Assembly (NCBI GenBank): GCA_964344305.1
Contig: CAYFMT010000008.1
Location: 1 to 64,000 of the forward strand
From: JABMOV01 sp964344305
Lineage (GTDB): Bacteria > Fidelibacterota > Marinisomatia > Marinisomatales > JABMOV01
Direction: 5' to 3'
Length of the DNA stretch: 64,000 nucleotides
How positions within the stretch are numbered: position 1 is the stretch's first letter; each line of letters starts with the position of its first letter. Shown piece by piece: positions 34,599 to 44,136 of this stretch. The notes under the pieces are model-generated. The model saw only the letters and a list, made by a program, of their open reading frames with translations. It made no database searches and was not told the origin of the DNA. The position numbers were made by a program, and so were the translations under genes.

Positions 34599-35435
34599 AT
34601 GAAACTCCAGAAATATAGTTTTGGTTTATTGTTTTTATCGCTGGTCATGGCGCAGGAAGCCTCTACAGATACGTCCATGACAGATATACCTGCGGATACC
34701 CTGAATGTGGTTGAAACAGTGACGGATACTACACAGGCAGATTCTGCCATGGTGGATTCTATTGATGTTGTCGCTGATACTCTCGAGTCATCCCAGACAG
34801 AAACTCCCGAGGTTGCAGAACAAGAACAAACTATACCTGATTTGTCCCCTCCAGATTCAATTCCCGTTGAATGGCTGGGACTTGAATATGGTTACAAAGG
34901 GTATGCCTGGGGTTCAGGTAACTCTCAACTACCTCAATACACTTACATGGAATCCTATTCCTACAATGCTGACAGCACCCAGTTGGTAATGAAAGGGGAA
35001 TTGGGGGAACACAATGTGACTATGGTATATTCTTATTCAGATAGTGGTTTCTGGAAAGTAGAAATTGATTATATGATCGATCAATCAGACCTGGATAAAC
35101 AGATTGATCAATTCTATGCCATTGAAAAAAGTCTGTTTGAGGTCTATCATAAACCGAAATCAACCAACCAGGTTATTTCTGGACCTAAATCAGGAATTAG
35201 AGCATTAGATAAATTGACCTATGAGCGTGCTTATCTTCATACTTCATGGAAAGAGATACCATGTCAGATTGAGTTAATTCTCCTTGGTGCTGTTCAATCT
35301 CCAAAAACAGATTTATCCATTATTTCCGCACCCACCAGTTTTCTCAGGCTAATCTATTACAACCCAGACTACATGATTAATCCAATGCTGGACATGGAGC
35401 CGGAACAACTTCCTTCGATATTTGACCTGTATTAA
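34599..35435 (+). CDS. Secreted protein with acidic low-complexity linker, unknown function
   Basis: 278 residues, family not recognised. A signal peptide (cleaved around VMA-Q) is followed by ~75 residues very rich in Asp, Thr, Ser, Val and Glu (repeats of the kind DTTQADSAMVDSIDVVADT), then a folded domain (~95-278) with many Tyr/Trp and predicted beta strands. The tail resembles a periplasmic or surface domain. ATG 34599 follows a CAGGA-type site. The following lipoprotein gene starts 6 bp after its stop, so they are probably co-transcribed. Confidence 0.7.
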   Translation: MKLQKYSFGLLFLSLVMAQEASTDTSMTDIPADTLNVVETVTDTTQADSAMVDSIDVVADTLESSQTETPEVAEQEQTIPDLSPPDSIPVEWLGLEYGYKGYAWGSGNSQLPQYTYMESYSYNADSTQLVMKGELGEHNVTMVYSYSDSGFWKVEIDYMIDQSDLDKQIDQFYAIEKSLFEVYHKPKSTNQVISGPKSGIRALDKLTYERAYLHTSWKEIPCQIELILLGAVQSPKTDLSIISAPTSFLRLIYYNPDYMINPMLDMEPEQLPSIFDLY

Positions 35436-35441
35436 TACTTC

Positions 35442-35912
35442 GTGATCCGTTCATTACTGGCCATCGGATTACTGGCAGTTCGTTTTTCAGCCTGTATCAC
35501 ACCACCTCAAATGGTACGCTATGTGGATTACAGGGGAGAACCGGATATGGCACTTGAAGTATCAAAAGCCATTCTTGATTCACTTGATTATGAGGTTGAA
35601 TGGTTTACTCCAGAGGGTAGAATAGTTGTCACCAAGCCGCAGGATGTTCGACAGGATATTCGCCAGTACCAGTATGCCGTGGTGATTCACATCGATGACG
35701 TCATTGAAATTATACTGATTGCAAGGCGCAGTATTTTCAAACGGGGGAGTGAATGGTCTCTGGGAGGTAAGGAGCAAATACTGCACGAAGAACAGGATCG
35801 AATTCCTTATGATCTGCAACAAAAAATCTATTTTCCCATTCTTGATGCTTATAAGGAAATTGGCTGGTTTGAGTTTGATAGGGAATCTGGAAAACATCGA
35901 AAGCGAATTTAA
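35442..35912 (+). CDS. Small putative lipoprotein, unknown function
   Basis: 156 residues from GTG 35442. The N-terminus SLLAIGLLAVRFSACITPP is a weak lipoprotein signal with Cys18. The rest is a compact mixed alpha/beta domain (EVSKAILDSLDYEVEWFTPEGRIVVTK...YAVVIHIDDVIEIILIARR) of a kind common in small envelope lipoproteins. No family assigned. It probably shares a transcript with the secreted protein upstream. Confidence 0.65.
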   Translation: MIRSLLAIGLLAVRFSACITPPQMVRYVDYRGEPDMALEVSKAILDSLDYEVEWFTPEGRIVVTKPQDVRQDIRQYQYAVVIHIDDVIEIILIARRSIFKRGSEWSLGGKEQILHEEQDRIPYDLQQKIYFPILDAYKEIGWFEFDRESGKHRKRI

Positions 35913-35999
35913 AAGAATAGTGGGAAAAGTATTGACCTGACTTGTCATGAGTTATCAAATTAGAATTCGATATTTAACGTTAATAAGTGATTTTTCCAC

Positions 36000-36320
36000 A
36001 TGAGTATTGATCTGAAAAATGAAAAAGGCCGTCAGGATTATCTTCAAGAGAAAATGGATGATCTTCTGGATGGGATCAATGGTAGTTATGGGCGTGAACT
36101 TTTAGAGGAGTTAATATCACGTCTTGAAACAACCATCAATGATTTCAATGAAGAAGTCAAAGATTTAATGGATCAGTTAAAGGACAATACAGAGAAAAAA
36201 GAAAAACTATTGCACGATATCATTGCTGGTGAATTAGATATAAGCGAATTGGAATCACCAGAAGAGGAGACGCATGAAATGAGCGATTGGGAACGGCGTC
36301 TGGAATCGTTGGGTAAATAA
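36000..36320 (+). CDS. Small acidic coiled-coil protein, unknown function
   Basis: 106 residues, almost entirely helical and strongly acidic, with heptad-like spacing (LLEELISRLETTINDFNEEVKDLMDQLKD). No membrane segment or known motif. It lies 15 bp before another coiled-coil protein that has a membrane anchor, so the two may interact. Confidence 0.65.
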   Translation: MSIDLKNEKGRQDYLQEKMDDLLDGINGSYGRELLEELISRLETTINDFNEEVKDLMDQLKDNTEKKEKLLHDIIAGELDISELESPEEETHEMSDWERRLESLGK

Positions 36321-36335
36321 TTCATTGAGGGATTT

Positions 36336-36851
36336 ATGAGTTTAAAAGACAAAATCATTTTCGGGCTGATGATCATCCTTGTTATAGGTGGTGGTTATGT
36401 CCAGTATAGCTACACAGAAAATGTCAAAAGAATGGAAATTTTAGAATCCGAACAGCTAGTCCATGTGGATGAAGTAAACCAGGAATTTCGTGCTGATTTA
36501 AAAGACCTGGATCTACAGTTTATTGGCAGAGGCAAACATGTGAATAGAAATCGCCTTGGCGTAGAAGCGAATACAGAGTTGATCGGTGAAGTGACTGATT
36601 CTCTTGCCAGCCTAATCGACGATGTGAAATATCAATTAGGTGAACTGGACAGATTAACCAAAAAACGTTTTTCAGATGTGGAGGGTGATGTGGATGACCT
36701 CTCAAGTGAATTTGAAGGAGAACGGCGGCGAAATAAACGCGATCACAAGGATATTGAAGATAACATAAAGGATATCCAGGATCGTATCGCTGAGGTTGAA
36801 TCTCTTCCAACCATTCAAAAAGAGAAGGCGAAAAAGGCAGAAAATAACTAG
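36336..36851 (+). CDS. Membrane-anchored coiled-coil protein, unknown function
   Basis: 171 residues. One N-terminal hydrophobic helix (~7-24, IIFGLMIILVIGGGYVQY) precedes a long charged helical region (DSLASLIDDVKYQLGELDRL...FEGERRRNKRDHKDIEDNIKDIQDRI) that should extend away from the membrane. No family recognised. ATG 36336 follows GAGGGATTT. A strong terminator follows its stop, closing the 36000-36851 pair. Confidence 0.68.
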   Translation: MSLKDKIIFGLMIILVIGGGYVQYSYTENVKRMEILESEQLVHVDEVNQEFRADLKDLDLQFIGRGKHVNRNRLGVEANTELIGEVTDSLASLIDDVKYQLGELDRLTKKRFSDVEGDVDDLSSEFEGERRRNKRDHKDIEDNIKDIQDRIAEVESLPTIQKEKAKKAENN

Positions 36852-36874
36852 TCCCTTCTGCGTAATAAATTAAC

Positions 36875-36912
36875 AAACGGGATCACTGAAGCAGTGATCC
36901 CGTTTTTATTTT
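36875..36912 (+). terminator. Rho-independent terminator
   Basis: ACGGGATCACTG (36877-36888), loop AAG, CAGTGATCCCGT (36892-36903): a perfect 12-bp stem followed by TTTTATTTT. It ends the coiled-coil gene pair. Confidence 0.93.
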
Positions 36913-37222
36913 AAAAAGGGTAAGCTTCACAATGACCTCGGAACAAAGTGAAAGCCTACCCCGTCCACATACCAAAGGCACCAATCCAGCACCTTATGGT
37001 ATTAAAGTAAAAGTTTAATGAAAGAAATGCAAGCATTATTTTTTACTCGATTAACATGGCACTAATTATCGAAATATGTGCGGTTGGAGGTATTTAGTGA
37101 AGCGATTATTAATGGATAAATTAACTGTGTTATTGCTTTATTCAGATAAAGTTATTTGCTTGGTTGTGCTTAACCCCGAGAAATAATATTTAGCAGATAG
37201 TGAATCATACTAATTTCATCTC
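36913..37222. other. Intergenic region upstream of lepA
   Basis: About 310 bp without a credible gene. It is AT-rich toward lepA. TTGGTT, 18 bases, TAATAT just upstream of 37200 is a weak promoter candidate. lepA itself has no clear Shine-Dalgarno sequence in the last 15 bases before ATG 37223. Confidence 0.4.
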
Positions 37223-39025
37223 ATGTCTGATCGACAAATAAGAAACTTTTGTATCATAGCTCATATTGATCACGGAAAATCCACGCTGGCAGATCGTCTT
37301 CTCGAGGAAACAGGAACGCTCAGCCAAAAAGAAATGAAAAACCAGGTGCTGGACAGTATGGATCTGGAACGAGAACGTGGAATCACCATCAAGAGCCATC
37401 CGATTCAGATGCACTACAAGCACGGTGATGGACAGGATTATATTTTTAATTTGATCGACACACCCGGTCATGTGGATTTTTCCTATGAAGTATCAAGATC
37501 TCTTGCTGCATGCGAAGGTGCATTACTACTGGTGGATGCAGCACAGGGTGTCGAGGCCCAAACTGTAAGCAATACCTATCTGGCAGTGGAAAATGATTTA
37601 ACCATTATTCCTGTTATCAATAAAGTGGACCTGCCAAGTGCCCGACTGGATGAAGTCACCCACCAGATTGTGGAATTGATCGGGTGTAACCCAGATGAGA
37701 TTATTCAGGTTAGTGCAAAAACTGGATTGGGTATTCAAGATATTTTTAATGGAATTGTAGAACGAATTTCTCCACCTCAAGTAATGGATGAACTACCTCC
37801 AAGGGCCTTGATCTTTGACTCCATGTATGACAATTATAGGGGCGCGATTCCATACATTCGTGTGTTTGATGGGGTACTAAAACCTGGAATGACAGCCACC
37901 TTTTTTGCTCATGGTATCAGCTATGACATCACGGAAGTGGGACATTTTGTATTGAATAAGGTACCTTCGAAAGAATTACAATCCGGGGATGTAGGTTATA
38001 TCGTCGCGAATATCAGGGATATGGGTCATATTGAACCCGGGGATACCATTACTGTCAAACAGAATCCTTCTGCTGATAGATTACCGGGGTACGAAAAAAT
38101 CAAACCCATGGTTTTTTCCGGTCTTTACCCTGCAGATGCAGATGAATATGAACAGTTGAGACTTGCACTGGATAAATTAAAATTGAATGATGCATCCCTC
38201 ATCTATGAGCCGGAAACATCAAGTGCTCTTGGGTTTGGGTTCAGGTGCGGTTTTCTCGGTTTATTGCATATGGAGATCATTCAGGAAAGATTGGAAAGGG
38301 AATTCGATTTATCCCTGGTTACTACGACACCGAATGTAAGATATAAGGTTATTCAGGCAAATGGGGAGACAATAGAAGTAGACACACCAGCTAAAATGCC
38401 TGAAAGGGGAGAAATAGATGCTATTGAAGAGCCATTTGTCAGTGCAGAAATCATTACTCCGAAGGAGTATATTGGTACCATTATGACCCTGTGTCAAAAG
38501 AAGCGTGGTGAATACAAAACAACCCATTATCTGTCTGCGGATAAGGCACAGCTGCACTATAACCTGCCATTAGGTGAAATCATTTTCGACTTTTATGATA
38601 AATTGAAATCAGGTACAAAAGGTTATGCCAGTTTTGATTATAACCTGGAAGGATTCAGGGAAGGGAAACTGCAAAAACTTGATATCCTTATTCATGGTGA
38701 ACCGGTGGATGCCCTCTCCATCATTTGCCATGTGGATGATGCCTACCATCGGGGAGTGGCCTTATGCTCAAAACTGAAAGACCTCATACCCAGACAAATG
38801 TTTGATATTGCAATCCAAGCAGCCATTGGGCATAGAATTATTGCCAGAACTACCGTGAAAGCAGTAAAGAAAAATGTGACTGCAAAATGCTATGGTGGCG
38901 ATATTACACGTAAGCGTAAACTGTGGGAAAAGCAAAAGGAAGGGAAGAAACGTATGAAGATGATTGGAAAGGTTCAAGTACCACAGGAAGCCCTTCTCGC
39001 CGTACTGCAAATTGACAATGACTGA
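37223..39025 (+). CDS. lepA: Elongation factor 4 (LepA)
   Basis: Ribosome-associated translational GTPase of 600 residues, the usual family length. It shows G1 AHIDHGKST (13-21), the switch-I RGITIKSHPIQM, G3 DTPGHVDFSYEVSRSL, G4 NKVD and the LepA-specific C-terminal region ending KKRMKMIGKVQVPQEAL. It remodels stalled ribosomes or aids 30S assembly. It appears to be a single gene or first gene with the CPBP protease after it. Confidence 0.97.
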   Translation: MSDRQIRNFCIIAHIDHGKSTLADRLLEETGTLSQKEMKNQVLDSMDLERERGITIKSHPIQMHYKHGDGQDYIFNLIDTPGHVDFSYEVSRSLAACEGALLLVDAAQGVEAQTVSNTYLAVENDLTIIPVINKVDLPSARLDEVTHQIVELIGCNPDEIIQVSAKTGLGIQDIFNGIVERISPPQVMDELPPRALIFDSMYDNYRGAIPYIRVFDGVLKPGMTATFFAHGISYDITEVGHFVLNKVPSKELQSGDVGYIVANIRDMGHIEPGDTITVKQNPSADRLPGYEKIKPMVFSGLYPADADEYEQLRLALDKLKLNDASLIYEPETSSALGFGFRCGFLGLLHMEIIQERLEREFDLSLVTTTPNVRYKVIQANGETIEVDTPAKMPERGEIDAIEEPFVSAEIITPKEYIGTIMTLCQKKRGEYKTTHYLSADKAQLHYNLPLGEIIFDFYDKLKSGTKGYASFDYNLEGFREGKLQKLDILIHGEPVDALSIICHVDDAYHRGVALCSKLKDLIPRQMFDIAIQAAIGHRIIARTTVKAVKKNVTAKCYGGDITRKRKLWEKQKEGKKRMKMIGKVQVPQEALLAVLQIDND

Positions 39026-39082
39026 ATTGAAGTACTTATATAGGAGAAGAGACCTATATTCTAATAATACATAAGTTATATC

Positions 39083-39793
39083 TTGGAATATTTTCGAAAA
39101 ACACGCTCGCCATTATATAGTTTGATTTTTACAGCCCCGCTTTTTTTTATTTATGAAATTGGAATGCTATCTATTTCCAGGGATGATCTCCCCATCCTGA
39201 GAAATGGTGCAGATGTATTCATGAGGCGAATCATGGAATCATTTGGGTTGCTTGGTATGCAGGGGTTCGGTTTTGTGGTGTTAATCGGTTTTGCATTTGT
39301 CCTGTTCTATCATGCCCGGCAAAAGGAGTCCCTGTCTATTAGTAGCACATCTCTTATTCTAATGGTATTTGAAAGCCTAATCTGGGCAGGCGGATTATTT
39401 GTGGTCCTTTCCATCCTGGATACTCAGTTTCTGACGCATACAGTAAAGGGTTTTGTTCATCAGGTCATATTATCTGTAGGGGCAGGCGTATATGAGGAAT
39501 TGTTATTCCGGGTACTACTAATCAGTGGACTGGCATCAGTCATTGGCTTCGTATTTTCAGCAAAGAAACCCGTTCGACTGGGTGGAGCGATTTTCATATC
39601 TGCCATTGTTTTTTCATTATTCCATTTTTTTGGGAGCGCAGGAGATTCGTATTCATTTCAATTGTTTATGCTTAGAATGATTGGCGGTATTTACCTTGGA
39701 ATCATCTATGCTCTCCGGGGATTTGGAATGGCTGCGTGGACACACAGTTTGTACGATATACTTATCCTGCTGGTAATGCAGCAGCGTGGATAA
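39083..39793 (+). CDS. CPBP family intramembrane metalloprotease
   Basis: 236 residues from TTG 39083 with six to eight hydrophobic helices. The CAAX-protease/bacteriocin-processing (Abi/CPBP) motifs are visible: YEELLFRVLL (EExxxR) and FSLFHFFG (FxxxH), plus a C-terminal WTHSLYD. Members cleave substrates inside the membrane; the substrate is unknown. It follows lepA by 57 bases without a clear ribosome-binding site, so the start is uncertain. Confidence 0.85.
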   Translation: MEYFRKTRSPLYSLIFTAPLFFIYEIGMLSISRDDLPILRNGADVFMRRIMESFGLLGMQGFGFVVLIGFAFVLFYHARQKESLSISSTSLILMVFESLIWAGGLFVVLSILDTQFLTHTVKGFVHQVILSVGAGVYEELLFRVLLISGLASVIGFVFSAKKPVRLGGAIFISAIVFSLFHFFGSAGDSYSFQLFMLRMIGGIYLGIIYALRGFGMAAWTHSLYDILILLVMQQRG

Positions 39794-39802
39794 ATAAACT
39801 TG

Positions 39803-40099
39803 CTATGAATGCCAGTTTGCCTCTGCCTTTATAATTAAAATCTCCCCCATAAACAGTGCTTCAATACTACTTGGTATTTTCCTCACAAGATTTTCAAGGT
39901 ACGTTATCTCTGTTCCAACAATGGCTATTTCTATTTTTGATCGCTGCCATTTGTCCTGATAGTCAGACTCAACAAGGGACACATTAAATTGATGAGTAAT
40001 CTTGTCCTTTACTTTTCGTAGGCAGGCACGTTTTTCCTTTAAAGAATGGGCGTGAGGGAGATACAGCTCGATGATTAAGTGTACTATATGGGTAGACAT
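39803..40099 (-). CDS. DUF503 family protein
   Basis: 98 residues matching DUF503 (YlxP-like): IELYLPHAHSLKEKRACLRKVKDKI at the N-terminus and SKIEIAIVGTEITYLENLV in the middle. It is a small ferredoxin-like alpha/beta protein often found near rbfA or infB in other genomes and of unknown function. It is the last gene on this minus-strand run, after a terminator at 40105-40134. Confidence 0.87.
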   Translation of the reverse strand: MSTHIVHLIIELYLPHAHSLKEKRACLRKVKDKITHQFNVSLVESDYQDKWQRSKIEIAIVGTEITYLENLVRKIPSSIEALFMGEILIIKAEANWHS

Positions 40100-40104
40100 A
40101 AAAA

Positions 40105-40134
40105 AGAGGCGCCGTACAATTATACAGCGCCTTT
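40105..40134 (-). terminator. Rho-independent terminator after the OB-fold/thiolase genes
   Basis: Read on the minus strand: AGGCGCTGTA, loop TAATTG, TACGGCGCCT (one G-T pair), then CTTTTTT. It lies 12 bp after the stop of the OB-fold gene. Confidence 0.88.
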
Positions 40135-40145
40135 AACACTTGATC

Positions 40146-40742
40146 CTAACCGAAATGGAATCCGTCAGGCAATTCCGATTCATCTGTTCCCAATGGTACC
40201 CAGGAAAGATCCAGGATAGTGTAGGTAGGTTTTTCCGTCCTGAAAATAGGTATGACGCGCATGCCCATTTCCGGCTCACCAACCGATAGATAACCCATAA
40301 GGATGGTGCCAACACCTTCAAATTCAACATTGACGAATCTAATGGGTTTTTCCAGGGTATTGAATGCACCGGTACGTTCTGTGATCATGAATGTATGAAC
40401 TGTGGCTGTTCGGTTTGCAAGATCCGTCACATCCACAATAGTGTTCTTGTCCAGACAATCGGGACAATGAATCCGAAATGGTACGAATACTGTTTTGTAC
40501 AATCCACAATCCTGGTTGTCGCACCGGGTTCCCAATAGCTTTCCGTCTCCTAATGATTTGAAGAAAGGAGCCTCACCTCCATACGCATGTATATGGGTTA
40601 GATCCCGTGGGTTTGTTACACCCATCAATTCATTGTTTTCATTCCAGATGGGGGAGTTGGGATAGATATAATGGAAACGTCCACTGGGTCGATATTTTCC
40701 ATTTTCTACTCTTACCTGACCACGATCTTTTAAGTCACTCAT
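40146..40742 (-). CDS. Zn-ribbon OB-fold (DUF35) acyl-CoA-binding protein
   Basis: 198 residues with a rubredoxin-like zinc ribbon (CDNQDCGLYKTVFVPFRIHCPDC) followed by an OB-fold (DLANRTATVHTFMITERTGA...GVGTILMGYLS). DUF35 proteins bind tightly to thiolase-like partners, as ChsH2 with Ltp2 in steroid side-chain cleavage or the archaeal thiolase/HMG-CoA synthase complex. ATG 40742 overlaps the stop of the thiolase-like gene by four bases, which supports a complex here. Confidence 0.9.
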   Translation of the reverse strand: MSDLKDRGQVRVENGKYRPSGRFHYIYPNSPIWNENNELMGVTNPRDLTHIHAYGGEAPFFKSLGDGKLLGTRCDNQDCGLYKTVFVPFRIHCPDCLDKNTIVDVTDLANRTATVHTFMITERTGAFNTLEKPIRFVNVEFEGVGTILMGYLSVGEPEMGMRVIPIFRTEKPTYTILDLSWVPLGTDESELPDGFHFG

Positions 40743-42166
40743 GATACTCTCCCTTCCAGTTCATGGTTTGGATCAACCAAAATTGTTGCTGTCACGTGTG
40801 AACCAACACCTGCATGACTGATGGCCAGGCCACGTTTGGCATCTTTCACCTGAAGATCTGTCCAATCATCTGGTTTCTCGCGGTTGAACGCTTTCCATTT
40901 TTTCTCATCACCATGCATTTCAGCCCAGCGATTCCAAATGTGTTGTCCTACTTCGATAGCCTGCATGATTCCCGTGGCGCCCACTGCGTGCATGCAACCA
41001 ATTAATCCACCGGATAGATTGGCCGGAAGTTTTCCGGGTTCACCGGTAAAGGGATTGGTATGATAACAATCGCCAGATTCCACATAGGTTCGTCCTTCTC
41101 CATAGGGACGAATACCTACATCTTCATAACTCTGGATATCGCTGATTGTAAATGCATCATGCAATTCCACCAGGTCAAGGTCTTCGCATGGATCCACTAC
41201 ACCTGCCATTCCATAGGCATAGTAGGCTGCCATACGTGCCGCAAGGAACCCTGTAAAACCGGGATACCTTTCTCCACCGGGGAATCGTTCCCCGATATCC
41301 CTGTATTGATCAGGTGTTTCATTGGGGAGCAATGGAATATCCATATCCAATCTGTCAGCCACGCGGAGAGAATGACTCCCTGCAGAAACATAGATTTTTA
41401 ACGGATTATCCACAAGTTCATAAGCCGTTTTTTCATCACACAGGATAGTGCATGCAGCACCTACGCTCATGAGACAGCAATCCAATGCACGAAGAGGGTA
41501 AGCTACAACCGGTGAATTCAATACATCTTCAACAGTGATTTTCATGGGACCCTGAGCATGGGGGTTCATCCGCGCATACCCACGGTTCTTTACGGCGATC
41601 TCTGCCATGGTTCTACGAAATGAATCTTCTTCTTTTCCATATACCTGCCAGTATTTCTGTGCCATGACGGCATAATAACCCGTATAAATATGTCCCAGTG
41701 GTGTCTCCCAGTCCTTGTCAGCAGCACAGGAGATATAGTTGTTACCTTCATCCGTTGGAACCTCATCCATTCGTTCCCATCCCATGGCAAGAACACAATC
41801 AGAGTACCCGGATGCTACGGCCTTGAAGGCTTCCCACAGGGTAGAACCGCCTGTCGCGCCACCAGTCTTAATTCCGATGTTTCCCAGAGGATCAAGACCA
41901 AGACGGTCGTGAATGACTGCTTCACCGAGAAGTTGATCACCGAAATGGTCTGCAAAATGACCATAATAACATGAGTGAATATATTTTTTTAAATCGGCGG
42001 GAGTCATATTGATGAATTGTGCCGCTTCCTGAAAGGCATCAATGACCAGTTCTTCCGTTCGTTTTTCAGGAATGGCACGGCCAAATTTTGACATGCCACC
42101 TGTCACCATATAAACGGGCCTGCTCATCTTAGGAATCTTCAACTGTTGTTTACTAAACGTAATCAT
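40739..42166 (-). CDS. Thiolase-like / lipid-transfer-type acyl-CoA enzyme
   Basis: 475 residues of the thiolase superfamily. The N-terminal catalytic cysteine region reads IHSCYYGHFADHFGDQLL, the glycine-rich GIKTGGATGGSTLWEAF follows, and the C-terminal histidines sit in GCMHAVGATG and SHAGVGSH. With the coupled DUF35 protein it probably performs thiolytic or retro-aldol chemistry on a CoA ester. No HMG-CoA synthase is encoded next to it, so a mevalonate role is not supported. CAGGAG precedes the start codon. Confidence 0.85.
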   Translation of the reverse strand: MITFSKQQLKIPKMSRPVYMVTGGMSKFGRAIPEKRTEELVIDAFQEAAQFINMTPADLKKYIHSCYYGHFADHFGDQLLGEAVIHDRLGLDPLGNIGIKTGGATGGSTLWEAFKAVASGYSDCVLAMGWERMDEVPTDEGNNYISCAADKDWETPLGHIYTGYYAVMAQKYWQVYGKEEDSFRRTMAEIAVKNRGYARMNPHAQGPMKITVEDVLNSPVVAYPLRALDCCLMSVGAACTILCDEKTAYELVDNPLKIYVSAGSHSLRVADRLDMDIPLLPNETPDQYRDIGERFPGGERYPGFTGFLAARMAAYYAYGMAGVVDPCEDLDLVELHDAFTISDIQSYEDVGIRPYGEGRTYVESGDCYHTNPFTGEPGKLPANLSGGLIGCMHAVGATGIMQAIEVGQHIWNRWAEMHGDEKKWKAFNREKPDDWTDLQVKDAKRGLAISHAGVGSHVTATILVDPNHELEGRVS

Positions 42167-42348
42167 GAGGGTCTCCTGTGAAAGGGTTATGGTTGGGTTT
42201 TGTTGGAATGTTTATAGAGAAATCTTGGATGTGGTGTATCATGAAATGTTTGTTTATTCGAATCAAAGATCAGGGAAGGAGAATTTAGAAACGGTAGGAA
42301 ATGCAGGGCTATTGTTTTCGCAACAATTTATCCCTTCAGGATGGACGT

Positions 42349-43374
42349 TTAATTGTATTGCACTCGGATAACGATCTTACCCTGGCTTTGCCTGCTCTCC
42401 ATAAACTGATGGGCTTTAGGGATATCTTCAAAATCAAATACATGACCGACAATGGGTTTTATTTCATTTTCCTTTATGAAGGCGGTCAATTTAGTCCACA
42501 TCTTCATGAGACGACGAGGATCCTGAAGTAAATAACCCAGGTGAGATGCCAGGATACCGGATGAATGGACAGCAAGATTCGACACATTCACTTTTGGCAT
42601 ATCTTTCCAGGTTTGGTACCAGGATAAGGGATTCCATTTCTTGAGGTTCAAACTGGCGAATCCCATAACTACCAGTCTACCAAAAGGATTGAGACATTTC
42701 AAACTTTCACGAAATATATGCCCCCCTACGATCTCAAGAACGATATCCACACCTGATCCTTTCGTCCAATCCATTACAACTTCTCGGAAGTCTTCTTTAC
42801 GATAATTGATCACCAGGTCACAACCAAGATCTTGAGCCAGGGACATTTTTTCATCCCTGCCAACGGTTCCAATTACAGTACAACCTGATTGCTTTGCAAT
42901 TTGTACTGCAGCAGTTCCCAATCCACCGGAAGCAGCGTGAATGAGCACCGTATCCGTTTCTTTTAATCGTGCAAGTTCCATGAGTGCAACCCAGGCAGTC
43001 ATAAAACTCACCGGGAGAGAGGCATTTTCTTCAGGGGAGAAGTCTGGAATAGCAGGGAGAGCCTGCGCAGCTGGTACAGTGATATATTCTGCATAACAGC
43101 CGTATTGGTTGACCACCATTACCGGATCTCCAACATGAAGGTGAGTTACGTTTTCACCCACTGCATCTACAATTCCATACCCTTCCATTCCCAGCGTGTA
43201 TGGAAGTTCTGGTGACCACTGGTACACACCTTTCCGGGATTGTATCTCCGCATAGTTCAGTCCGATGTATTGAATCTGAATTCGTACCTCACCATTTCCC
43301 ACGGTAGGCTTTTCAATTTCCCGCATGGACAATACATCCGGTGAACCATGTTTATTTAAAATGAATGCTTTCAA
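42349..43374 (-). CDS. Zinc-free MDR oxidoreductase (quinone reductase / VAT-1-like)
   Basis: 341 residues of the medium-chain dehydrogenase/reductase superfamily, quinone oxidoreductase branch: GLNYAEIQSRKGVYQ near residue 37, LGMEGYGIVDAVGE, and the NADPH-binding HAASGGLGTAAVQIAKQSG. No catalytic-zinc cysteine/histidine set is seen. Likely substrates are quinones or alpha,beta-unsaturated carbonyls. A 180-bp gap separates it from the thiolase gene downstream, so co-transcription is uncertain. Confidence 0.88.
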   Translation of the reverse strand: MKAFILNKHGSPDVLSMREIEKPTVGNGEVRIQIQYIGLNYAEIQSRKGVYQWSPELPYTLGMEGYGIVDAVGENVTHLHVGDPVMVVNQYGCYAEYITVPAAQALPAIPDFSPEENASLPVSFMTAWVALMELARLKETDTVLIHAASGGLGTAAVQIAKQSGCTVIGTVGRDEKMSLAQDLGCDLVINYRKEDFREVVMDWTKGSGVDIVLEIVGGHIFRESLKCLNPFGRLVVMGFASLNLKKWNPLSWYQTWKDMPKVNVSNLAVHSSGILASHLGYLLQDPRRLMKMWTKLTAFIKENEIKPIVGHVFDFEDIPKAHQFMESRQSQGKIVIRVQYN

Positions 43375-43410
43375 TTCTTTTCTATCTGACCCTGATTATG
43401 AATACTATGC

Positions 43411-44136
43411 TTATTGAGTGTTTTTTAGGTGATCAAGTATTGATCGAGTTACAAGGATTGCTTCCTCCAACTCATTACTATATGCGTTAGCGGCATTTCG
43501 CTGGAATTTAACCAACCCGAACAATACACTATCATTTCGTAACGCTACTAATACCTCCCGTGTCATTACAGGAAGATAGGTACGACTCATATTGTTAGCA
43601 GGTTTGACAGGACGCCATGGTCCACCTTGTTGGATCATCTGATCCATAGCTTTTTGAGCTGCGGACCTTAAAAACGCTGCCTCTTCTTTTGAATCGTCTA
43701 TAATGCTTAAAAATGATGTGAGAAGATTTCGAATATTTTGATCTTGAATGACGTTTAATTTCCCTGCGCCAATAATCGCATCTACTGTACCGGTAACTGG
43801 ATCAAATGAATATGGTGAAAAGAATATTTTCATATACATGTCAACTGATTCATCTGACAGCGATAGAATTTCGTCAGAACTCAATGATTCAAATTCTATC
43901 AATAGATTTTCAATGATTTCATGTTGGTCTTTGATATATATAAGTTTTTCTAGATTCAGGTTAAAATCAATGTACAATGCTGAAATGAATTCTTGTTCTT
44001 CTTTGCGCTCTTTTAGTTCATCCCAGTAAGCATCTATTGAAAATGCAAGAAGGATGGATACAAGAATGGCTATACCTTCAACGAGGAGCCGTTTCCATTC
44101 AATACCAGTTAAACTGTTCTTCATTTTCTTGCTCAA
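43411..44136 (-). CDS. Single-pass membrane protein, DUF6090-like
   Basis: 241 residues with one N-terminal membrane helix (~17-31, LLVEGIAILVSILLAFSIDAYW) followed by a charged helical domain (ELKERKEEQEFISALYIDFNLNLEKL...). The helix followed by a short polar motif and Trp is like DUF6090 proteins common in Bacteroidetes, function unknown. It stands alone between the oxidoreductase and the PpiD-like gene. Confidence 0.65.
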   Translation of the reverse strand: MSKKMKNSLTGIEWKRLLVEGIAILVSILLAFSIDAYWDELKERKEEQEFISALYIDFNLNLEKLIYIKDQHEIIENLLIEFESLSSDEILSLSDESVDMYMKIFFSPYSFDPVTGTVDAIIGAGKLNVIQDQNIRNLLTSFLSIIDDSKEEAAFLRSAAQKAMDQMIQQGGPWRPVKPANNMSRTYLPVMTREVLVALRNDSVLFGLVKFQRNAANAYSNELEEAILVTRSILDHLKNTQ

